A stretch of 10,755 nt of DNA from an uncultured Collinsella sp. (GTDB lineage Bacteria; Actinomycetota; Coriobacteriia; Coriobacteriales; Coriobacteriaceae). Numbering within the stretch: the first letter of the stretch is position 1; each line of letters opens with the position of its first letter. The stretch is from contig CALHDP010000136.1 in the NCBI GenBank assembly GCA_938023085.1, positions 1 to 10,755 on the forward strand, given 5' to 3'. Shown here one piece after another: positions 4,807-10,755 of this stretch. The notes beneath the pieces were generated by a model, which was not told the DNA's origin, searched no databases, and was given only the letters and a program-made list of their open reading frames with translations. The translations under genes were made by a program, and so were the position numbers.

Positions 4807-6080
4807 CGCTCGAGCCGCGGTGCGACACGAGCCGGCAGTTTCGCCACAATACGAACGCCATCCTCAAGATATTCCTCATGCAAAAGGGTCCCCTGCTCAT
4901 GCACGAGTGTAATGAGCGCACCTTCACGATATGGAATGTCGGCTGAAAGCAGTACATCGGTGGCAGCTGCCTCGCGAGCAATGCGATCGACGAGATCGTC
5001 GAGCCCCTCGCCCGTTTGGGCCGAGAACAGAACGGCTTCCGGAAAACGACGACGGAAACTTAATCGATCAACGCTATCGAGAAGATCGATTTTATTGAAT
5101 ACGGTCAGCGTTAGGCGCTCTCCGGCGCCGATCTCATCAAGCACGCGGTCGACAGCCTCCAGCTGTCGCTCATAGTCCTCGTCAGACGCATCTACGACTT
5201 TGAGAATTAGATCGGCACCCAACACCTCGGACAGCGTCGATTTAAAGGCATCGACAAGACCATGCGGCAGCTTTTGAATAAAGCCGACGGTATCGGTAAT
5301 CGTCATTCCGCGACCGCCGGGCAGGCGATACGAACGCGTCGTCGGGTCGAGCGTAGCAAACAGCTTGTCCTGCGAAAGTACCGTAGAGCCTGTCAGGCGA
5401 TTGAGCAACGTCGATTTACCGGCATTGGTATAACCGGCTAACGCGACGCGAAACGCCGGTGACTCAATACGACTCTTGGATTGAACATCACGACGCTGTT
5501 CAACCTGCTTGATCTCACGACGAAGCGCAGCGATCTTATTACGAATGAGGCGACGGTCGACCTCGAGCTGACTTTCGCCCTGACCAAAGCGTGAGCCGAT
5601 GCCGCCGCGCGTCTGTTCCTTGGCGAGATGGCTCCACATGCCGCGCAGACGAGGCAACAGATATTGAAGCTGCGCCAGCTGTACCTGTAGGCGTCCCTCA
5701 CGCGTCTGAGCATGCAGGCCAAAGATATCCAAGATCAGTGCCGTACGATCGATAATCTTTACCGGCTCGCCCACGGCTTTCTCCAAATAGGATTGCTGCG
5801 AGGGCGTCAGGTCGTCGTCAAAAATAACGACATCGGCATCCATGCGATGTACCAGACCGCACAGCTCCTCTACCTTACCGGAACCGATAAATGATTTGGG
5901 ATACGGCTTTACCAAACGCTGAGACAAGCGAGCCACGCACTGGGCACCAGCCGTGTGGGCAAGGCGCTCCAGCTCATCGAGCGATCGATCGAGTGGCCAT
6001 GCATTGTCGCGCCACTCAACACCAACCAAAATGGCACGCTCGGGCTCGGGTGCCGTGGGAACAAGGGGGAAACGAGCCAT
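4791..6080 (-). CDS. hflX: Ribosome-associated GTPase HflX
   Basis: HflX binds 50S/70S ribosomes and can split stalled or hibernating ribosomes under stress. The 429-residue protein has the N-terminal HflX domain (1-190) with GSGKVEEL (66-73), DLTPSQQ (90-96) and the stretch EGRLQVQLAQLQYLLPRLRG (128-147). A coiled region (about 170-200) links it to the GTPase domain: G1 GYTNAGKST (216-224), switch I FATLDPTTR (241-249), G3 DTVGF (263-267), G4 NKID (329-332) and G5-like SAQTGEG (353-359). The start codon overlaps the miaA stop by one base (TAATG), with GAGG 7 bases ahead inside miaA, so it is translationally coupled. A miaA-hflX neighbourhood is also known in E. coli. It ends the leftward cluster and overlaps the convergent acyltransferase by 16 bases without a visible terminator. 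Confidence 0.96.
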   Translation of the reverse strand: MARFPLVPTAPEPERAILVGVEWRDNAWPLDRSLDELERLAHTAGAQCVARLSQRLVKPYPKSFIGSGKVEELCGLVHRMDADVVIFDDDLTPSQQSYLEKAVGEPVKIIDRTALILDIFGLHAQTREGRLQVQLAQLQYLLPRLRGMWSHLAKEQTRGGIGSRFGQGESQLEVDRRLIRNKIAALRREIKQVEQRRDVQSKSRIESPAFRVALAGYTNAGKSTLLNRLTGSTVLSQDKLFATLDPTTRSYRLPGGRGMTITDTVGFIQKLPHGLVDAFKSTLSEVLGADLILKVVDASDEDYERQLEAVDRVLDEIGAGERLTLTVFNKIDLLDSVDRLSFRRRFPEAVLFSAQTGEGLDDLVDRIAREAAATDVLLSADIPYREGALITLVHEQGTLLHEEYLEDGVRIVAKLPARVAPRLERYRTE

Positions 6081-7018
6081 TAGGCAGCCTCAATACGATG
6101 CAGGATATCAGCAACGACCTCATCGATCGTACATTCATCCATATCAAACCACGCGATACGGTCATCGCGCTTAAACCACGAAAGCTGACGTTTGGCATAG
6201 CGACGCGAACGCATCTTAATGAGTTCGCGAGCCTCATCCATGCTCGTCACGCCATTGAAAGCATCGATGATCTCTTTATAGCCAATTGCCTGCATCGAAG
6301 TCAGGGCATCTCCCAGCCCCTGGTCCATAAGACCGCGAACCTCATCAACAAGACCCTGCTCAAACATCACATCGACACGTAGGTTAATGCGTTCATAGAG
6401 CACCTCGCGATTTCGCGTCAGGCCAAACCATAACGCATGATAATGCTCGCGCGGAACACTAAACTGCGACTTTTGTTGCGCATAGGAAACGCCATCATCA
6501 TGCATCTCGAGCGCACGAATCACACGGCGCACGTTATGGGGATGAATAACAGCAGCCGATTCTGGGTCGCGCTCGGCAAGCAGAGCATGCAGTTCTTCCT
6601 CGCCAATACGCTCGGCAAGCTCCTGATAGCCCACACGGCGATCGTCCTCAAGTTCACCCGAGGGAAAGTCCATCTCATCGAGGGCGGCCTTGAGATATAG
6701 CCCCGTACCTCCGCAAAAAACCGGCAGACAACCCGAACCAATGAGACGTTCAACATGCGCGCGAGCGTCAGCCTGATAAAGCGCAGCAGAATATGCCACA
6801 CCCGGCTCTACAATGTCGACGAGACGCAGCGGCGCCGTACACTCATCGGGCGTCATCTTTGCGGTACCGATGTCCATGCCGCGATAGATTTGCATCGCAT
6901 CGCACGACAGCACTTCGGACGAAAGACGAGCGGCCAAACGGTCGGCAACATCACTCTTACCAACCGCCGTCGGACCGACGATCGCAACGGCGGAAAGACC
7001 TGCCCCGGAAGAAACCAT
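6080..7018 (-). CDS. miaA: tRNA dimethylallyltransferase MiaA
   Basis: MiaA transfers a dimethylallyl group to N6 of A37 in tRNAs that read UNN codons, making i6A, the substrate of MiaB. The 312-residue protein has the P-loop GPTAVGKS (15-22), SCDAMQIYRGMDIGTAK (38-54), with the conserved Asp40 but Ala41 where many homologues have Ser, and GGTGLYLKA (103-111). The later motifs NVRRVIRALE, QAIGYKE and RRYAKRQLSWFKR are also present. Start and stop both sit in TAATG overlaps, with miaB upstream and hflX downstream. No strong Shine-Dalgarno precedes the ATG, which fits translation by reinitiation after miaB. The miaB-miaA order places both steps of ms2i6A synthesis in one transcript. Confidence 0.96.
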   Translation of the reverse strand: MVSSGAGLSAVAIVGPTAVGKSDVADRLAARLSSEVLSCDAMQIYRGMDIGTAKMTPDECTAPLRLVDIVEPGVAYSAALYQADARAHVERLIGSGCLPVFCGGTGLYLKAALDEMDFPSGELEDDRRVGYQELAERIGEEELHALLAERDPESAAVIHPHNVRRVIRALEMHDDGVSYAQQKSQFSVPREHYHALWFGLTRNREVLYERINLRVDVMFEQGLVDEVRGLMDQGLGDALTSMQAIGYKEIIDAFNGVTSMDEARELIKMRSRRYAKRQLSWFKRDDRIAWFDMDECTIDEVVADILHRIEAA

Positions 7019-8388
7019 TAGCGCGGCTCGCCCACAACGGAGCCGGACAAATACCAGGTCTTGGCAACGTCAACGTCAACATCAACGATCTTGCCAACAA
7101 GCTGATCGATGCTGTAACCCTCGGGGATAGGCGCATGCACGGTCTGATTCTTGGGACTCTTGCCCAGCAGGACCGCGTCGTTCTTTTTACTCGTTCCCTC
7201 AATGAGCGCCGGAACCACAGTATGAAGTTCACCCTGGTTATACTCATGTGCCGTGGTCTCGATAACCTTAACCAGGCGGTTGAAACGCCCGAGAATAACC
7301 TCATGCGGCGTAGGATCGTCAATCTCTGCGGCCGGGGTACCGGCGCGCTTGGAATAGATGAAGGTATAGGCCTGGGCATAGCGGACCGTCTCGGCAAGTG
7401 AAAGCGTCTGCTCAAAGTCTTCTTCAGTCTCGCCCGGGAAGCCAACGATAATGTCAGTCGAGAGCGCGATATCGGGCATGCGGTTGCGAATGCGATCGAC
7501 CAGGCCCAGATAGTCCTCGCGTGTATAACGGCGATTCATCTCTTTGAGGATCCGCGTCGAACCTGACTGGACGGCCAGGTGCAGCTGCGGCATAACAGCA
7601 GGCGTCTCGGCCATGGCGTCGATGGTCTCGGGCAGCAGATCCTTGGGATGCGAAGACGTAAAGAAGATGCGCTCCACACCCGTATCGCCCACGGCACGCA
7701 GCAAATCGGCAAAACGCGGCTTGCCAAACAGATCGCGACCATATGAGTTAACGTTTTGGCCCAGCAGCGTAATCTCACGCACGCCCTGGCGCACCAAACC
7801 GGTCACCTCGTCGACAATTTCCTCGAAGGGGCGGCTCTTTTCGCGACCGCGCACGTACGGAACGATGCAATAGGTGCAGAAATTATTGCAGCCCGTCATG
7901 ATGGGCACCCAGGCGTGATACTGGGTCTCGCGATGCCACGGCATGCTCATGGCATCCGTATCCTCATGCTCATTGGTGCGGATATGACGCTTGCCGTCAA
8001 GGAACGCCTCGGCAATGAGCTCTGCCACATGTGCGATGGAATGCGTGCCAAAGATGACATTGACGTTATCGACGTTGGTGAGCAGGCCCTCGCCATCGCG
8101 CTGCGCGATGCAGCCGCCCACGGCAACCACACGCTTGCCAGAAGGCGAAGGCGGCAGGCTTTTGCAGGAATTGCACTGACCGTACAGGCGAGTATCGGCG
8201 GCCTCGCGCACGCAGCATGTCATGAAGACAACGATATCGGCATGCTCGGGATCGAGCGCCATGAGGCAACCATACGAATCGAGCAGACCGCTCACGCGCT
8301 CGGAATCGTGCTGATTCATCTGGCAGCCAAAGGTGCGGATAAAGTAGGTTTTACCGGCAAGAATATCGCGTACGGAACGCTGGTCCAT
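7018..8388 (-). CDS. miaB: tRNA-2-methylthio-N6-dimethylallyladenosine synthase MiaB
   Basis: MiaB is a radical-SAM methylthiotransferase that converts i6A37 to ms2i6A37. The 456-residue protein has the N-terminal UPF0004 domain with cluster cysteines Cys22 (RTFGCQMNQHDSE), Cys58 (MTCCVREAAD) and Cys93 (VGGCIAQ). The radical-SAM triad is C167-NNF-C171-TY-C174 with VRGREKSRP after it, and a TRAM-type RNA-binding tail closes the protein. Two ATGs are close: 8388 has AGGA (8401-8398) 9 bases away, and 8394 has it at 3 bases. I prefer 8388, which would give MDQRSVRD. The open frame runs further upstream through spoVS, but that part is not MiaB-like. It lies 49 bases after spoVS and overlaps miaA by one base. 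Confidence 0.95.
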   Translation of the reverse strand: MDQRSVRDILAGKTYFIRTFGCQMNQHDSERVSGLLDSYGCLMALDPEHADIVVFMTCCVREAADTRLYGQCNSCKSLPPSPSGKRVVAVGGCIAQRDGEGLLTNVDNVNVIFGTHSIAHVAELIAEAFLDGKRHIRTNEHEDTDAMSMPWHRETQYHAWVPIMTGCNNFCTYCIVPYVRGREKSRPFEEIVDEVTGLVRQGVREITLLGQNVNSYGRDLFGKPRFADLLRAVGDTGVERIFFTSSHPKDLLPETIDAMAETPAVMPQLHLAVQSGSTRILKEMNRRYTREDYLGLVDRIRNRMPDIALSTDIIVGFPGETEEDFEQTLSLAETVRYAQAYTFIYSKRAGTPAAEIDDPTPHEVILGRFNRLVKVIETTAHEYNQGELHTVVPALIEGTSKKNDAVLLGKSPKNQTVHAPIPEGYSIDQLVGKIVDVDVDVAKTWYLSGSVVGEPR

Positions 8389-8437
8389 GTGCATAAGTCC
8401 TAACGATGGAAGGGAGGCGAATCGAGGCAAGCAGAAG

Positions 8438-8755
8438 CTATGCCACAGGCTTAACATCATCCATGACGACGTTATCCATAGCAGCTCGATTGATCTGGTG
8501 AACGTAGATAGAAAGACGGATGGCCGTGCGCGACTCCCCGTTAATGAGGATGTCGGAGAACACGGGCGCGCAGGAAATATCAAACCCGGTTGGAATCAAA
8601 AAACCGCGCGCAATAGCCACGGCCTTAATGGCCTGGTTGACAGCACCAGCGCCGACACACTGAATGTTGACGGGCACACCATCCTTGACCATGCCGGCGA
8701 TGGCGCCGGCAACGGACGCGGGCGATGATTTGCTTGATACCTTCAGGCAATCCAT
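8438..8755 (-). CDS. spoVS: SpoVS-family protein
   Basis: SpoVS is a small Alba-like-fold protein. In Bacillus it affects sporulation and septation, but it also occurs in non-spore-formers, and its molecular job is not settled. The 105-residue product starts MDCLKVSSKSSPASVAGAIA and continues VNIQCVGAGAVNQAIKAVAI and ARGFLIPTGFDI, which is the family signature. Ordinary SpoVS is about 86 residues; this one has roughly 20 extra at the C-terminus (about 86-105, ending MDDVKPVA). The start at 8755 is chosen because AGGAG (8767-8763) lies 7 bases before it and family homology begins there. A possible promoter with an internal inverted repeat lies upstream. Order rny - ATPase - spoVS - miaB resembles Bacillus rny - ymdB - spoVS - (tdh-kbl) - miaB. 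Confidence 0.92.
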   Translation of the reverse strand: MDCLKVSSKSSPASVAGAIAGMVKDGVPVNIQCVGAGAVNQAIKAVAIARGFLIPTGFDISCAPVFSDILINGESRTAIRLSIYVHQINRAAMDNVVMDDVKPVA

Positions 8756-8796
8756 GAAGAAACTCCTGCGTTTAAAAGTACGTTTTAACTGCAATA

Positions 8797-8825
8797 ACTG
8801 TATCGTACCGAGTGGACTCGGTAAA
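8797..8825 (-). promoter_or_regulatory. Candidate spoVS promoter with palindromic spacer
   Basis: On the minus strand TTTACC (8825-8820) and TACAGT (8802-8797) are 4/6 matches to -35 and -10 with a 17-base spacer. An 18-base dyad TACCGAGT-GG-ACTCGGTA (8806-8823) fills the spacer and the edge of the -35 box. It could be an operator or a hairpin in the readthrough RNA. It is not a standard terminator, since no T-run follows. The next bases contain another weak dyad, TTAAAA/TTTTAA (8772-8777 and 8783-8788). Confidence 0.4.
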
Positions 8826-8829
8826 GGCA

Positions 8830-9915
8830 CTATTCCTCTTTGGCAAGATCGAAGGTCACAGTGATTCGATCACGCGAAACACGAATCTTTGGGTCACCGC
8901 AAAGGTTGAGATAGTACCGGGCGGCAAGGTCATTAAAGTCACGCTCCACAGCACGCGAAAACTGTGCCATGTCATCCTTGGCAATACGTAGCCCGCGACG
9001 ATCCTTTGCAAGATCGACAGGAGCCGGCGCATGCGAGGACGAATCACGCTCGCGCAGCAGACGCGCGGTCACACCGCGAACGGGTTTAATCTGCCCTGCC
9101 AAAATGCGATGGGCCGTGCGCTCGGACATCTCAAGACCCAAACCCGAACAGATACGGATAAAGTCCTCGGCATCAGAGGCAAGGCCTAAACGATCGACAA
9201 CCGGAAGCTCGCTCTCGTCATCAATGAACAGGAGACGCGACGTATCGAGCCGACTTGACGCCTGAGCATAAAGGGTCGCGGCAATCTCAGACGGAGAACC
9301 AAGATAGACATCGCAACCACGTAACTCCTCGAGCGCAAACTCACAAGCAGCGCGAATAATATTATGCGGACCGCGAGCACAGACATAACGTCCATCCTCA
9401 TCCTTGACGGCCTGGGGCCAGCTGGACTGATCGGCACGCTCGCTGAGGCGGTCGGCCGCAACGCTCACCTTAAAGGCCGAGCCAAGATCGACACCGGACG
9501 TGACCACACGGGCCTCGTCGGTGTTCTGCTTGATCGAAAACAATGCCATGCCACGACCGTGAACGCCCCAACGGTCCATCTTCATGCTCTCGAGCTTGGA
9601 GGTAACGCGGGCATCGAAGATTCGCTCTTGCATATCCTGCGGAACGCCCGAACCGTTATCCAGAAAGACAAGCGTGCGGACGCCATCTTCCTTGGTCGTA
9701 GCGAGATAGACTTTGTCGGCGCCAGCATCGCGAGCATTACGAAGCATTTCGATGACGATATCCTCGACATGCTGAATGTCGTGCTTTGCCTGGCGCCTCT
9801 CGGCCTCCGAAACGCGGAGGCGGACATAACCCTCGCCAAAGTTCTCCTCGACGCGAAGGTTGCCCTCCCCCGACATCGACGCGATAAATGAGATGAGCTC
9901 GTTCGCGTCGCTCAT
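8830..9915 (-). CDS. Uncharacterised GHKL-fold ATPase (HATPase domain)
   Basis: The N-terminal third carries the ATP-binding fold shared by gyrase B, Hsp90, histidine kinases and MutL. The N-box is EMLRNARDAGA (56-66), G1 is DNGSGVP (86-92) followed by QERIFDARVTSK, and G2 is GVHGRGMAL (117-125). A beta-rich stretch follows (about 135-215), then a C-terminal half of no recognised family that includes an Arg-rich segment (about 284-297). I see no phospho-acceptor H-box, sensor or membrane segment, so it is not an ordinary histidine kinase; it is a 361-residue cytoplasmic protein. It begins 1 base after the rny stop without a ribosome site of its own, so it is coupled to rny. It lies 74 bases before spoVS, in the place of ymdB in Bacillus. 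A function in RNA turnover or a morphogenetic switch is only guessed. Confidence 0.72.
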   Translation of the reverse strand: MSDANELISFIASMSGEGNLRVEENFGEGYVRLRVSEAERRQAKHDIQHVEDIVIEMLRNARDAGADKVYLATTKEDGVRTLVFLDNGSGVPQDMQERIFDARVTSKLESMKMDRWGVHGRGMALFSIKQNTDEARVVTSGVDLGSAFKVSVAADRLSERADQSSWPQAVKDEDGRYVCARGPHNIIRAACEFALEELRGCDVYLGSPSEIAATLYAQASSRLDTSRLLFIDDESELPVVDRLGLASDAEDFIRICSGLGLEMSERTAHRILAGQIKPVRGVTARLLRERDSSSHAPAPVDLAKDRRGLRIAKDDMAQFSRAVERDFNDLAARYYLNLCGDPKIRVSRDRITVTFDLAKEE

Positions 9916-9916
9916 G

Positions 9917-10755
9917 TTATTTAGCGATATCGACAGCGCGGCTCTCGCGAATCACGACGACGCGCACCTGACCGGGATACTCCATCTCTTCCTCGATCTG
10001 ATGGGCGATATCGTGAGCCAGGACCGTGGACTGGGCATCGGAGATCTTGTCCGGCTGAACCATGACGTGTACCTCGCGACCAGCCTGCATGGCATAGGTA
10101 CGCTCGACGCCTTCATGGGAGTTGGCGATCTCCTCGAGCTTCTCGAGACGCTTGATGTAGTTCTCGGCAGACTCGCGACGGGCACCGGGGCGAGAAGCAG
10201 AGACAGCATCAGCGGCCTGTACCAGGACATCGAGCACCGTGTTAGGGTCGACATCGGCATGGTGAGCCTCGATAGCATGAACGATAACGGGCTTCTCACC
10301 ATAGCGGCGGGCAAGCTCGGCGCCGATGACGGCATGCGGACCCTCGACGTCGTGGTCAATTGCCTTGCCCAGGTCGTGCAGCAGGCCGGCGCGCTTGGCG
10401 GTCACAACGTCCAGGCCAAGCTCGGAAGCCATCACGCCGCACAGGTCAGAGACTTCGAGGGAGTGCTGAAGCACGTTCTGACCAAACGAGGTACGGTAGT
10501 GCAGGGCACCAAGGGTCTTGACGATCTCGGGGTGCAGGTCGTGAATGCCGGTATCGAAGGCAGCCTGCTCGCCAGCCTCGCGCACGCGCTGCTGAACCAG
10601 GTCGGCAGCCTTGTGATACATCTCCTCGATGCGGGCGGGGTGAATGCGGCCGTCGGCGATGAGGTTCTCGAGGGCAACACGGGCGGTCTCACGACGGACC
10701 GGGTCGAAGCTCGAAAGAACGACGGTCTCGGGCGTGTCGTCAATCACGAGGTTGA
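9917..10755 (-). CDS. rny: Ribonuclease Y, C-terminal part
   Basis: RNase Y is a membrane-tethered endoribonuclease that starts mRNA decay in many Gram-positives. About 278 residues of a usual 510-520 are visible; the gene enters from the right edge, so the membrane anchor, coiled coil and most of the KH domain are outside. The visible part begins NLVIDDTPETVVLSSFDPVR (end of the KH domain) and continues with RRETARVALENLIADGRIHP. The HD hydrolase domain has NVLQHSLEVS, LLHDLGKAIDHDVEGPHA and AIEAHHADV. The family-typical close GQVRVVVIRESRAVDIAK is also present. The GTG at 10747 is an internal Val, not the start. The stop is 1 base from the next ATG (TAACATG), so the GHKL ATPase is translationally coupled to it. 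Confidence 0.97.
   Translation of the reverse strand, partial: NLVIDDTPETVVLSSFDPVRRETARVALENLIADGRIHPARIEEMYHKAADLVQQRVREAGEQAAFDTGIHDLHPEIVKTLGALHYRTSFGQNVLQHSLEVSDLCGVMASELGLDVVTAKRAGLLHDLGKAIDHDVEGPHAVIGAELARRYGEKPVIVHAIEAHHADVDPNTVLDVLVQAADAVSASRPGARRESAENYIKRLEKLEEIANSHEGVERTYAMQAGREVHVMVQPDKISDAQSTVLAHDIAHQIEEEMEYPGQVRVVVIRESRAVDIAK

Noticed and set aside
5891..6382. Long plus-strand reading frames over miaA/hflX and similar frames opposite miaB and dut
   Set aside because: They are opposite-strand shadows of well-supported genes, lack ribosome sites, and give low-complexity products with no family features.
8395..8583. MiaB extended upstream to 8583
   Set aside because: The added 65 or so residues are the antiparallel-frame shadow of spoVS on the same strand and do not resemble MiaB. 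The homology starts at MDQRSVRD.
8806..8823. Dyad called as rho-independent terminator of the GHKL ATPase gene
   Set aside because: The stem is short (8 bp with a 2-base centre) and is followed by ACGATACAG rather than a T-run in the direction of transcription. An operator in a promoter spacer fits better.
8756..8830. SpoVS extended to 8830 (25 extra residues)
   Set aside because: SpoVS homology begins at MDCLKVSSKSS and AGGAG precedes that ATG. The extension translates the promoter/dyad region.

Overview
The window looks like a chromosomal housekeeping region of a Gram-positive bacterium. My best guess is the actinobacterial class Coriobacteriia (Collinsella-like). The base composition is moderately high in GC. 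LexA sites are of the GAAC-N4-GTTC type. A LysM/nrdR pair is divergent from lexA, an order known from actinobacteria. An rny - spoVS - miaB order, known from Firmicutes, is also present. The taxon is inferred from gene order and protein character only.

Layout, left to right. (1) Positions 1-93 (-) hold the first 31 codons of a thioredoxin-reductase-type FAD enzyme, divergent from an MGDG-synthase/UgtP-type glycosyltransferase (211-1512, +). (2) A 389-base gap without genes (1513-1901) lies between the glycosyltransferase and dut, which converge on it. It holds two long hairpins built on the same 57-base core, one just after each stop codon, and a third perfect 20-bp hairpin between them. (3) A leftward operon runs from a membrane LysM protein (a YneA/Rv2719c-type SOS cell-division factor) through nrdR to dut (3297 to 1902). 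(4) The divergent control region 3298-3457 carries three LexA boxes spaced exactly 28 bases apart. A good leftward promoter has one of these boxes in its spacer. (5) lexA (+) overlaps by one base (TAATG) with a small membrane acyltransferase of the heparan-alpha-glucosaminide N-acetyltransferase type. (6) A six-gene leftward cluster runs from 10755 to 4791: rny (3' part only), an uncharacterised GHKL-fold ATPase, spoVS, miaB, miaA and hflX.

How the genes fit together. The left-centre block combines DNA-damage control (LexA), a probable division brake (LysM protein), ribonucleotide reductase repression (NrdR) and dUTP removal (Dut); that is, the SOS response and dNTP quality. The right block is RNA-centred: mRNA decay (RNase Y), tRNA A37 modification (MiaA then MiaB), and ribosome rescue or splitting (HflX). 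SpoVS and the unknown ATPase sit where Bacillus has ymdB-spoVS.

The most unusual items are the paired gene-end hairpin elements, which share a core but have unrelated, self-complementary outer arms; the GHKL ATPase between rny and spoVS; the evenly phased triple LexA array; and a 12-bp inverted repeat that buries the nrdR start codon. I saw no CRISPR array, tRNA or rRNA gene, transposase or prophage gene.
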